Assembly (NCBI GenBank): GCA_002938045.1
Contig: PTLJ01000056.1
Location: 1 to 8,135 of the forward strand
Length of the DNA stretch: 8,135 nt
Source of the DNA: Alphaproteobacteria bacterium MarineAlpha3_Bin4
Lineage (GTDB): Bacteria > Pseudomonadota > Alphaproteobacteria > Rhodospirillales > Casp-alpha2
Reading direction: 5' to 3'
Shown: positions 1-6,769 of the stretch, piece after piece
How positions within the stretch are numbered: the first letter of the stretch is position 1
Layout: each line of letters begins with the position of its first letter
Program-made: the position numbers and the translations under genes
The notes under the pieces: model-generated
Told to the model about the DNA's origin: nothing
Database searches by the model: none
The model's input: only the letters and a program-made list of their open reading frames with translations

Positions 1-655
1 AGAAACTTCGCGCCACGGCATCGAAAGGGGCGCCGGATTTTATCTGCTGAATAAGCCGATTAGCCAAATTGGCTACGTCCGATTCGGCTGCTGCTGTAGG
101 GAAAGGAAGGAATATCTCCGAAATCAAGTTCTCGGGCTTACCCTTGTTTTGTTCGATCTCGGCCAACACCTCGTCAACTTCATCATCGCTGATTTGGATC
201 CGATAGCTGAATTTCAAGCCGATCACCCGTTGCCACGTGATGTCGGTTTTTATTCGTTCGATCAATGCATTTTTGTCGATTCGATTACGTTCGAGATAGG
301 CATCGAATTCACCCGTTTTGACACCATTCTGACGTTGGATATGCGCCAGCGCTTTTTCGATTTGACCCTCAGCAGCGATGATTCCGAGGCGTTTGGCCTC
401 TTGGCTCTTTAGCTTGTCGTCAATCAAGTCACGCAGAATGCCAGGAGTGAGACGCTGCCGCGTGTTCGCGGTATCGGGCATGCGTGCAAATCTGATCACC
501 AATGTCAGGCGTTTGTCGAGGTCGAGGATCGAGATGATCTCCTCGTTGACCACGGCAGCGATGCGAAGCACCTGCTGTCCCTGCGCAGCGCTGACCCATA
601 GGCCCAAACCCAGTGCGCATAGATACGCCAGACTGCGAAATACTCGCCGCTCCAT
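1..655 (-). CDS. surA: SurA-type periplasmic chaperone / peptidyl-prolyl isomerase, N-terminal part (3' end beyond window)
   Basis: My translation from the ATG at 655 gives 218 residues with no stop before the left edge. It begins with a signal peptide: basic n-region MERRVFR, hydrophobic core SLAYLCALGLGLWV, and probable cleavage near SAAQG. The SurA N-terminal domain follows: IAAVVNEEIISILDLDKRL at about residues 34-52, then helices with LRDLIDDKLKSQEAKRLGI, then IQRQNGVKTGEFDAYLERN, matching the SurA layout of NxxxI, lidxkl and the QNxxxxxxFxxxL helix. From about residue 180, SEIFLPFP and the FDAVARSF end look like the first strand and helix of a parvulin (rotamase) domain, whose active site lies outside the window. 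SurA escorts unfolded outer-membrane proteins across the periplasm. An in-frame ATG at 718 would add 21 residues ahead of MERR and has a slightly better upstream GAG, but it buries the signal peptide, so 655 is preferred. The gene follows lptD on the same strand, as is usual in alphaproteobacteria. Confidence 0.9.
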   Translation of the reverse strand, partial: MERRVFRSLAYLCALGLGLWVSAAQGQQVLRIAAVVNEEIISILDLDKRLTLVIRFARMPDTANTRQRLTPGILRDLIDDKLKSQEAKRLGIIAAEGQIEKALAHIQRQNGVKTGEFDAYLERNRIDKNALIERIKTDITWQRVIGLKFSYRIQISDDEVDEVLAEIEQNKGKPENLISEIFLPFPTAAAESDVANLANRLIQQIKSGAPFDAVARSF

Positions 656-753
656 CTCTACGACACCATTTTCAGCCGACCATAACACAGCGACATGAGC
701 CTGAATTCGTGAACTCATCGCAACTCAATGCGTTCCGGAAGTCAACCAGTATC

Positions 754-770
754 GATCCACCTATTGGATC
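754..770 (-). repeat. Small hairpin straddling the lptD stop codon
   Basis: Perfect 6-bp inverted repeat, GATCCA (754-759) and TGGATC (765-770), with a 5-nt loop that contains most of the lptD TAG stop (761-763). No T-run follows on the minus strand, so it does not look like an intrinsic terminator. It could be an mRNA-stability element between lptD and surA, or chance. The rest of the 656-760 gap shows nothing else beyond an 8-bp TTCCGGAA palindrome at 733-740. Confidence 0.3.
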
Positions 771-3526
771 TGACTAAATCCAGGATGTACTTCGCCGATG
801 GTCTTGAAAACAATATTGAAAGTAATGGCGCTCGTCGGTTTCAAATCCCGGTCCTCGAACAACGTTCGCGTCAGGTTGGTGGTGAAAACCACGCATTCGT
901 TCTCATAGATCAAAGAAACGCCTGCAGACCGTATCTCGTTGGCCTCCATATCGCGGCGTGCATTGGCACCAATTCTCCAAAACCGGTTGATTTGCGAGTT
1001 TGCCGAGGCGGTCAACTCCTCGCGTCCCACAAACTCGCTGTCTTGCTGCCGTTCAAGAAAGACATAGTTGGCGTTGACCAGAAACGCTGGGATCCCTGCC
1101 GTCATCTCGACTTCGTTTCGGCGCGGCGAGAAATTATTCGTGGAGAACCGGGTTCGGTATCCCAAATTTAGGTGAGACCCGGGCGAGATGTCTACGCGAC
1201 CGACGATATCGGAAAAGTTTTCTTCAAGCCCTGAGCCGATGGGAAACGTACCATCCGTTCGCGGGCGATAAGTCTGGCCTATGAAGAATCTCGAACTACC
1301 GCTCTCGTGATTGGAGACAACCCATTTCAAGCCGTAGTTGAACCTGACACCACCTTCGACGCGATCAAGACCGCTAAAACGGTTTGTACTGAATAGGTTG
1401 GTTTCATCAAACTCCAACTCGGTACTGTCCTCGTTCGGGATATTGTCTGGATTGCCGCCGTTCGGGCTCCAGATGACAGAGGCGATAGGTTCGAAGATTT
1501 GGTAAATATTTTGCTCCGAACGAATAAACGGCATTCGCCAATCGAAAACTGCCAAGGGCACGAGCCGACCGCTAACGCCGGAGAATTTTCCCTTGTTGCC
1601 CGTTCGGGCAAGCGAGTTGACATGGTAGAGATCAGCATTGAGCTCGAAAGAGAGGTTATATAAACCGCCCAGAGTATCGGCGAAGGGCCTTTCCCAGTTT
1701 GGCCGAACCGATAGCCGGCGGGTGTCGGTTCCTTCCTTTCTGGATAGTGCTAGAAAGTTGACCCCGAGCTTGGTCCGGCCGCCGAGTTTGTCGCGATTGC
1801 CGACATGACTGAAGTCGACGAGGGGCAGAATAATTGGAATTTGATCTTGCTCATCGGAAACTTCTAGGCCTTGAAAGGCGTAGGCATTGGCGCTGAAGTA
1901 GTTGCGTTTGCGAAATCCCTCGATGAAAAGTTGGCTGTTTAATGATTGTGGCGAAGCGAATCCGTAACGGCGCATGTAGGTATCGTCGCTGGCGCGCTTC
2001 ATGTCGAAGCCCCAACGCCAGGTGTCGTTGATGTTGAAACGCCCTTCGCTATCGATATGGCCGCGGACGCCGAAAGAACCGTCCTCAGTCGAAAAATCGT
2101 CGTCACCGCTAGAGTTGTCTGTGAGGCTGCTGCGCAAATCGATCGCTCCATTCATAAACCGCCTCCGGTACTCCAGATCGAGGACCGGCGTTTTTTCACT
2201 CAGAATAATCGGTCGGACCGTCATGTCCTCGTACGGCGAAATGTTCCAGAAGAACGGGGTCTCGAGCCGGAAACCCAGATCCGAGGAACTGCCGTACGAC
2301 GGAAACAGAAAACCGGTCTGGCGTTTCACCGTCGGGTCGGGATGACGAAAATAAGGTGTATAGGCGACCGGTACGCCAAAGACCTCCAACCAGGCATCCC
2401 TGTATTCGACGATTTGCTCGTTCTTGTCATGAATGACTTTGACCGCCTTCAATTGCCATAAGGGTGGTCGCTCCGGGGTGTCCGGGCAAAGGTTGCACGG
2501 TGAATAGACTGTTTTGTGCATCTCAGTCACTATTCCTTGGGAGCGCCGTGCACCGGCGCCGGCGATGCGCGATCGATCAGCCATTATCAGTCCAAAATTG
2601 TGAACGACCGCGTCCCTCAGGTCGCCGGATATCTGCATCGTGTCTCCGAAGATTTTTTCTCCACCGGGTTCGATTAGTGTTACCTTGCCAGTCGCCGTTA
2701 CAACGTTCGCGTTTTGGTCATAGCTTACCGAGTCCGCGACCAGAGTACGCTCGTCAGAACTAATCACCACATTGCCAGTTGCAGTCACGATGCCTCGCTC
2801 ACGGTCAAAGCTCATTTCATCAGCGCTCATTCGGACCGGGGGTGTATCGGGCCGATCGGGCTCCGGTACTGCCGCCCGAGTCGCCGGCGAAGAACTGGTT
2901 GCACCGGTAGCTGCTGGCGTCAGCGGCTCGCTTGGTGTGACGGGTTTGAACGGACCGGGGTTCCAAAGCATGCCGAGTGGCTTCGCCTGCGACCGACCGA
3001 TCGATGAATAGGCCGGTGCCGCAAGCGTTTTGGATATTGGCGCAGAGATTGCGGGTGCCGGAGATTGCATCGTCGGTCGAAGCGATGGTGACGATAAGGG
3101 AAGCGATACTGGCTCCGGGGTGTCGGGAACATATCGGTGAGGATACCACAGCATTCCAAGCGGTCTCACGCCGTTCTCCGCCGGTGCGGCGGCGGGCGTC
3201 GGTATCGGTACCGCAGTTGGTCTCGCGTGATTGGCGTTGTAAGGCTCCTGATACCAAAGAGTGCCGAGCGGCTTATCGGTCGTTTGTTCATTCGCCGCCG
3301 GCGGCGGTGGAGCGGGAGGAGAGGGAGTGCTTACGGCTTGAGGAACCGGTCTGACGCTGGGTGGCGCAGTCTGACTTTCGTTGGGGAATATGAGGACACC
3401 GAGTGGCCGTGCGGGATCGGTGACGGCGGCGAGGCTTTCCGAAACCAGCGCCACCGGTGACACCGTTGCCGCGATGGCCAACAGGCCAGCGAAGAAGATC
3501 ATTCCCTCTAGGGTTGCCCGCCGCAT
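761..3526 (-). CDS. lptD: LPS-assembly outer-membrane protein LptD with long Pro-rich N-terminal linker
   Basis: Encodes 921 residues. LptD, with the lipoprotein LptE, forms the outer-membrane translocon that inserts lipopolysaccharide into the outer leaflet. Seen here: a signal peptide (MRRATLEG, then a hydrophobic stretch to a likely cut after SLAA, residue 34); a Pro/Ala/Ser-rich linker at about 35-230 carrying four PLGxL motifs; a periplasmic OstA/LptA-type jellyroll at about 231-365 with tandem TATGNVVIS and TATGKVTLI beta repeats; and a C-terminal half rich in alternating aromatic and polar strands, as expected for the 26-strand barrel. There are three cysteines: C344 and C347 (PCNLCP) in the jellyroll and C878 near the C-terminus (NECVVF), consistent with inter-domain disulphide bonding as known for LptD. 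It is longer than E. coli LptD (784 residues), mainly because of the linker. Start choice: ATG 3526 lies 4 bp after the lptG stop, with a GGA 7 nt upstream. ATG 3538 (8-bp overlap with lptG) is the alternative. Translational coupling to lptG is likely. Confidence 0.95.
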   Translation of the reverse strand: MRRATLEGMIFFAGLLAIAATVSPVALVSESLAAVTDPARPLGVLIFPNESQTAPPSVRPVPQAVSTPSPPAPPPPAANEQTTDKPLGTLWYQEPYNANHARPTAVPIPTPAAAPAENGVRPLGMLWYPHRYVPDTPEPVSLPLSSPSLRPTMQSPAPAISAPISKTLAAPAYSSIGRSQAKPLGMLWNPGPFKPVTPSEPLTPAATGATSSSPATRAAVPEPDRPDTPPVRMSADEMSFDRERGIVTATGNVVISSDERTLVADSVSYDQNANVVTATGKVTLIEPGGEKIFGDTMQISGDLRDAVVHNFGLIMADRSRIAGAGARRSQGIVTEMHKTVYSPCNLCPDTPERPPLWQLKAVKVIHDKNEQIVEYRDAWLEVFGVPVAYTPYFRHPDPTVKRQTGFLFPSYGSSSDLGFRLETPFFWNISPYEDMTVRPIILSEKTPVLDLEYRRRFMNGAIDLRSSLTDNSSGDDDFSTEDGSFGVRGHIDSEGRFNINDTWRWGFDMKRASDDTYMRRYGFASPQSLNSQLFIEGFRKRNYFSANAYAFQGLEVSDEQDQIPIILPLVDFSHVGNRDKLGGRTKLGVNFLALSRKEGTDTRRLSVRPNWERPFADTLGGLYNLSFELNADLYHVNSLARTGNKGKFSGVSGRLVPLAVFDWRMPFIRSEQNIYQIFEPIASVIWSPNGGNPDNIPNEDSTELEFDETNLFSTNRFSGLDRVEGGVRFNYGLKWVVSNHESGSSRFFIGQTYRPRTDGTFPIGSGLEENFSDIVGRVDISPGSHLNLGYRTRFSTNNFSPRRNEVEMTAGIPAFLVNANYVFLERQQDSEFVGREELTASANSQINRFWRIGANARRDMEANEIRSAGVSLIYENECVVFTTNLTRTLFEDRDLKPTSAITFNIVFKTIGEVHPGFSQIQ
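2957..3409 (-). repeat. Four dispersed [R/K]PLGxLW-type motifs in the LptD N-terminal linker
   Basis: Within the lptD reading frame, four nine-residue segments share a consensus [R/K]-P-L-G-[V/T/M]-L-[I/W]-[F/Y/N]-[P/Q]: RPLGVLIFP (3383-3409), KPLGTLWYQ (3248-3274), RPLGMLWYP (3140-3166) and KPLGMLWNP (2957-2983). They begin 45, 36 and 61 residues apart and are separated by low-complexity Pro/Ala/Ser sequence. Codons differ between copies (for example CGG CCA CTC GGT against AGA CCG CTT GGA), so this is conservation at protein level rather than a recent DNA duplication. The function is unknown to me; a short binding motif for a periplasmic partner is an inference. Confidence 0.75.
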
Positions 3527-3530
3527 CGCT

Positions 3531-4631
3531 TTATCCATCCTCAAGATGAAGCAGCATCGCTGACCCGAGGAAAGTAGCAACAACGCTCGGCGTCCAGGCA
3601 GCTAGTGTCACTGGAATACTGTCGGAAAGTCCGAGCGCGTACACAACGTCCGAGAAAAAATACAGGACAAACCCGGTAAGAACTCCGCCGGAAATGACGA
3701 ACGTCGTTGCGCCGCGCCGCGAATGGCGGAGCGTGAACGTTGCGGCAATCAAGACCATGGCGCACATCAGAAATGGCGCCGCCAGCAAGGTATGGAAATA
3801 CAGCCGGTGGCGAAGGGCCGAAAACCCCGCTACCTCAAGCGTGCCGATGAATCCGGGCAGGTCCCAGAAAGACATCGTCTCCGGCGGTGCGAAACTATCC
3901 TGAATACGATCCAAAGTTAGGTCGGTGGACAGCCAATAGTCCTTCTCGAACGCCGGCGGTTCCTCAGGGATATGCACCCAGGCATTACGCATGTGCCAAA
4001 AGCCGTCCTCAAGGAGCGCGGACTTGGAGTTAATGCGGCCACGGAACTTATCCTTACCCTCGAACATGAACACGATCAAATCGTTCAACTCTACTTCGTC
4101 CCCGTGCTGCAGTATATGTTTAGCGTGAAGCACGGACTGCCCGTTTGGGTTAGCTTGGCGGAGCCACAGGCCGGAACCGGATAACGCGAGAAAACTCTTT
4201 TGGCCTCTGAGATGAACGTTCTCCATCCGCTCGTAACGTGTCAGCGTCGTTGAGGCCAAGGGGTTGACTATCATGATCTGGAACAAGCCGAGCCCAAACG
4301 CAATCAGAATTACAGGCAACAAGAACTGCCAGACCGAAACACCGGCTCCGCGGGTGACCACCAATTCATGTGACCTTGTCAACCGCCAGAACGCCGCCAT
4401 GCCGCCGAACAGAACCGAGAACGGAAATATCTGCTGGCCCATATGAGGTAGTTTCATTAACGCCATCTCGACAACCATTCCAAACGTGACGTGCGGCTTA
4501 GAGGCGGCGCGGCGCAGCAGTTCGACCGTGTCGAGCATCAGGATTAACGTTAGGAACAAGACAAACAGCACCAGAAAGCCGACCAGGAAGTGGCGGCCGA
4601 TATAAAGTGACAGTGTGGTGGAAATTCGCAC
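3531..4631 (-). CDS. lptG: LPS export ABC transporter permease LptG
   Basis: Encodes 366 residues from a GTG start, the usual LptG size. LptG pairs with LptF and the ATPase LptB (LptB2FG) to extract LPS from the inner membrane and pass it through LptC and LptA to LptD. Seen here: a first membrane helix at about 14-33 (FLVGFLVLFVLFLTLILML); a second around PFSVLFGGMAAFW (about 70-82); a cytoplasmic coupling segment RSHELVVTRGAGVSVW (about 86-101), where LptF/LptG contact LptB; a periplasmic beta-jellyroll at about 130-265; and three C-terminal helices from about 280, including RHSRRG and ending near LHLEDG, all typical of LptG rather than LptF. The reading frame stays open upstream to an ATG at 4778 (415 residues), but those 49 codons do not resemble LptG and would precede the normal N-terminus, so GTG 4631 is chosen; a GAGG lies 11 nt upstream. 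No lptF gene precedes it in the window. It lies 4 bp before lptD. Confidence 0.93.
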   Translation of the reverse strand: MRISTTLSLYIGRHFLVGFLVLFVLFLTLILMLDTVELLRRAASKPHVTFGMVVEMALMKLPHMGQQIFPFSVLFGGMAAFWRLTRSHELVVTRGAGVSVWQFLLPVILIAFGLGLFQIMIVNPLASTTLTRYERMENVHLRGQKSFLALSGSGLWLRQANPNGQSVLHAKHILQHGDEVELNDLIVFMFEGKDKFRGRINSKSALLEDGFWHMRNAWVHIPEEPPAFEKDYWLSTDLTLDRIQDSFAPPETMSFWDLPGFIGTLEVAGFSALRHRLYFHTLLAAPFLMCAMVLIAATFTLRHSRRGATTFVISGGVLTGFVLYFFSDVVYALGLSDSIPVTLAAWTPSVVATFLGSAMLLHLEDG

Positions 4632-4652
4632 GAACTCAGAATCCTCAAACCT

Positions 4653-4658
4653 ATTATC
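4653..4658 (-). promoter_or_regulatory. Possible -10 element for lptG
   Basis: On the minus strand GATAAT (5 of 6 matches to TATAAT) sits about 22 nt before the GTG start, within a T/G-rich stretch. No good -35 hexamer lies 16-18 nt upstream, so this is a weak candidate. It would give a leader of about 15 nt. Confidence 0.2.
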
Positions 4659-4850
4659 AAAACCACCCAAAAACTGCGATGTCTTTTGTGAGCCAAAACC
4701 TATTCGGGGGCCGCCGTTCTTAAGCCACATCCACGAACACCCGCACACGAATGGGTTTAGAATGGTCGATCCGGGCATCGAAACGTTGATGTCGCTTGCC
4801 AGAAAATTGTGGGAAAAAGGTTAAAAAAGCAAGGATTTTCCGAGGATTAA

Positions 4851-4871
4851 GGGACTCCCACCGAGAGCCCC
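4851..4871 (-). terminator. Possible weak terminator after the radical SAM gene
   Basis: On the minus strand GGGGCTC (4871-4865) can pair with GAGTCCC (4857-4851) as a 7-bp stem with one G-U pair and a 7-nt loop, starting about 44 nt after the radical SAM stop. The downstream sequence is only moderately T-rich; the clear T6 run comes more than 20 nt later (4828-4823). It may be a weak or factor-assisted terminator separating this gene from lptG. Confidence 0.35.
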
Positions 4872-4914
4872 TTGCCCAGGCGCGGCCGCTCGAGTTCAGT
4901 GGCCCGACGCTGCC

Positions 4915-6660
4915 TTAGGCCGAGCGTTCCGCAACCACCGATTCCAACTGCGATACCGTCGCCCGTAACTGGGCGTTGATCTTTTGTACGGGGATGTCCT
5001 CGTCAGCGGTGGTCGCGTAATCGTTCGGTAGGATCCTACCAATGTCGAATTCCGCGCCCACGCTATCGATGTCAAAATCGCTGGCGGAGATGTTCTGATA
5101 CTTGAGCACCGCATTGGTCCAGGCGAAAAGCCAGAACTGGAAGTAGCCGAACCTGCCTTTGATATCGCGGTGGCTGAGGGCCAGGCCAAGGCCCTTGAGG
5201 GCATAGTAGAGATTGCTTGGACGCACCAAAAACCGGGCCAGGCGCTGCGTCATCTGCCATAGTGCCGCTCGATTGCCAAGGATCATGCGCAGAAACAGCC
5301 ACAGATTCCCAAAACCCTGGCCGTCCATTGGCACGAAGTTGCCTTGGCCAAGCAGGTCGAAAAAGTCCTTGAGCCGGCCATATTGATAAGCGCCGTCACA
5401 GAATCCGGTGACAAACCGCTTGTAGCCATCGATCATCACGTCCGTCGGCAGCAGATAAGTGATGTTGGTTTGGTATTTATAACCGCCGAGGCCGAACCGC
5501 ACTTGGCGCAACCGGTCCGACAATTTCATCCGACGATACAAGGGAGTGCCGGGTAGCGCCGTCAGCAGCGACGGATCACCGGAAAGCAGTGCACTCTTCT
5601 TGAGACCGGTCAGAGTCGCATCGAAGCAGGTCTCATCGTCGGAATCGAAGCCGAAGATCAGACCGGCGACGACGATGAAGCCGTAGGATTGAATCTTGCG
5701 TATAACCTCGACCATGTCCGTTACCGAGTTTTGCACCTTCGCGGTCTCAAGCAAGGAGTTGCGACTGAAGCTCTCGACGCCGATGAACAGCATGTCGAAT
5801 CCGGCCCGTCGCATTTTTATCATCAGAAAATCCAACTTGTAGAGGTTGACCGTCAGCCAGGTGTAGAGGCTCGGCCGAAAGCCAGTACGCTGCTGCCATT
5901 CCAGGATCTTGTCGATGACCTCCTCGGCCCATCTAGGCTCGCCGATGAAATTATCGCAGGCGAACAGAACCTGTTGGACTCCGAGCCTGCACAGGTGGTC
6001 CAGCTCGGAGACGATCAGGTCAGCCGATTTATTGTGTGCCCGGTTGTTATCGGGAAGGACACGTATGTCGCAGAACTCGCAAAGGAACGGGCACCCGCGC
6101 GAAACTTCGAGAACTGCACCATAGTAACGGCCGACGGTAGAATCCAACATCGGCCTGTAAAACGGCCTGGCGTTGGTGATCTGAAACCTCTTGTTGACTC
6201 TTCGCACGCGCTCCAGCGGTTCTCCGAGGCGGACCTTTTCTAGGATATCAGCGATTTCGTCCTCGCCATCGCCGATGAAAATGTGATCGAAGCCGTCGAG
6301 CTGCGCCATAGACCCAGCTTGGTCGAAAGACCAGCAGATCGGGCCGCCGATTATCGAGAGCGCGTCTGAAAAGCGTCGCTTCAAATCAGCGCGCACGCGC
6401 TCCAGGTTGCCGCAATCCTGGTTGATGCCGCTGAAAAGAAAGATATCGGCTTCGGCGATGTCGCGCTCCGGCTCGAAGCGGCAATCGTGAAGCGACAAAT
6501 CGAAGCGGCCGTCGCCGGGGATATGCGCCCCCAGGGTATAGGCCCAAACGGGCATAAATTTTGCGCCGTAGTTCTGCGTGTCGGCGTAGATGGGGTCCGG
6601 CGCATGAATAAAAGCGACTCGCAGAGACTGTTTTCCGAATTGATTGGTCGACTTTCTCAT
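4915..6660 (-). CDS. B12-binding-type radical SAM enzyme with DUF4070-like C-terminal part, substrate unknown
   Basis: Encodes 581 residues. The N-terminal part (about 12-140) reads as a Rossmann-like cobalamin-binding domain of class B radical SAM enzymes: LRVAFIHAPDP, then IIGGP at 103-107 and IFIGDGEDEI at 127-136. The canonical DxHxxG cobalamin-ligand motif is not seen (LHDC at 57-60 instead), which is common in this class. The radical SAM core has the 4Fe-4S motif CxxxCxxC at C190, C194 and C197 (RGCPFLCEFC), and IGVESF at 293-298. LPGTPLYRRM (369-378) and the following segment resemble the DUF4070 region of HpnP-like enzymes. The last 140 residues contain hydrophobic or amphipathic helices (NLWLFLRMILG, YFQFWLFAW) and a short charged tail, suggesting membrane association. 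Family members methylate or rearrange lipids, hopanoids, tetrapyrroles or natural products; the N-terminus differs from HpnP as I know it, so I assign no substrate. ATG 6660 is preceded by a purine-rich GGAATGGAA. It lies 103 bp after the acyl-CoA dehydrogenase gene and 283 bp before lptG. Confidence 0.85.
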   Translation of the reverse strand: MRKSTNQFGKQSLRVAFIHAPDPIYADTQNYGAKFMPVWAYTLGAHIPGDGRFDLSLHDCRFEPERDIAEADIFLFSGINQDCGNLERVRADLKRRFSDALSIIGGPICWSFDQAGSMAQLDGFDHIFIGDGEDEIADILEKVRLGEPLERVRRVNKRFQITNARPFYRPMLDSTVGRYYGAVLEVSRGCPFLCEFCDIRVLPDNNRAHNKSADLIVSELDHLCRLGVQQVLFACDNFIGEPRWAEEVIDKILEWQQRTGFRPSLYTWLTVNLYKLDFLMIKMRRAGFDMLFIGVESFSRNSLLETAKVQNSVTDMVEVIRKIQSYGFIVVAGLIFGFDSDDETCFDATLTGLKKSALLSGDPSLLTALPGTPLYRRMKLSDRLRQVRFGLGGYKYQTNITYLLPTDVMIDGYKRFVTGFCDGAYQYGRLKDFFDLLGQGNFVPMDGQGFGNLWLFLRMILGNRAALWQMTQRLARFLVRPSNLYYALKGLGLALSHRDIKGRFGYFQFWLFAWTNAVLKYQNISASDFDIDSVGAEFDIGRILPNDYATTADEDIPVQKINAQLRATVSQLESVVAERSA

Positions 6661-6673
6661 CCGCGTTCCATTC

Positions 6674-6683
6674 CACCATGGTG
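6674..6683. promoter_or_regulatory. 10-bp palindrome just upstream of the radical SAM start
   Basis: CACCATGGTG is a perfect palindrome ending 14 bp before the ATG at 6660. It could be a small operator half-site pair or chance; no second copy was noticed in the window. Confidence 0.15.
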
Positions 6684-6699
6684 ATGACCCACCACGGGC

Positions 6700-6728
6700 A
6701 TTCCTAACACGAAAAGGCGTATTGGCAA
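6700..6728 (-). promoter_or_regulatory. Possible sigma70-like promoter for the radical SAM gene
   Basis: On the minus strand TTGCCA (6728-6723, 5 of 6 to TTGACA) is followed after 17 nt by AGGAAT (6705-6700), only 3 of 6 to TATAAT. The -35 and spacing are good but the -10 is poor. It lies in the 103-bp gap before the start at 6660, the right place for a promoter. Confidence 0.2.
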
Positions 6729-6730
6729 TA

Positions 6731-6769
6731 TTTTAGCTGGGTATCGTACGAGCCATTGGCGAGCTAAAA
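6731..6769 (-). repeat. 8-bp inverted repeat across the acyl-CoA dehydrogenase stop
   Basis: TTTTAGCT (6731-6738) and AGCTAAAA (6762-6769) form a perfect 8-bp inverted repeat with a 23-nt spacer. On the minus strand the first arm contains the TAG stop (6766-6764). There is no GC-rich stem or T-tract after the second arm, so a standard intrinsic terminator is not supported; it may be an mRNA 3'-end structure, a protein site or chance. Confidence 0.3.

Larger units (their letters stand above)
4632..4914. other. 283-bp non-coding gap upstream of lptG
   Basis: Between the radical SAM stop and the preferred lptG start I see no convincing gene. It holds a weak hairpin at 4851-4871, an A6 run (T6 on the minus strand) at 4823-4828, a directly adjoining NotI-XhoI-like string at 4882-4894, and an AT-rich stretch near 4650-4690. 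The lptG frame is open through 4778, so an N-terminal extension cannot be excluded from one sequence. No remnant of lptF was recognised in the minus-strand lptG frame here. Its length suggests that the lptG-lptD-surA promoter lies inside it. Confidence 0.6.

Noticed and set aside
149..412. 87-codon plus-strand open frame at the left end
   Set aside because: Opposite the surA frame, whose translation clearly matches the SurA N-terminal domain and stays open to the window edge.
728..1171. 147-codon plus-strand open frame opposite the lptD 3' end
   Set aside because: Antisense to the LptD barrel, no domain, and no ribosome-binding signal that stands out.
1946..2461. 171-codon plus-strand open frame inside lptD
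   Set aside because: Antisense shadow of the LptD barrel and jellyroll coding sequence; no recognisable protein.
2957..3409. The four PLGxLW-encoding segments considered as a DNA repeat or CRISPR-like array
   Set aside because: The nucleotide copies differ at many third positions and spacing is irregular; the similarity is in the protein only.
4851..4871. Hairpin considered as a strong rho-independent terminator
   Set aside because: No T-run directly follows the stem on the minus strand; kept only as a weak candidate.
5689..6243. 184-codon plus-strand open frame opposite the radical SAM gene
   Set aside because: Antisense to the conserved radical SAM core including the CxxxCxxC motif; no family resemblance.
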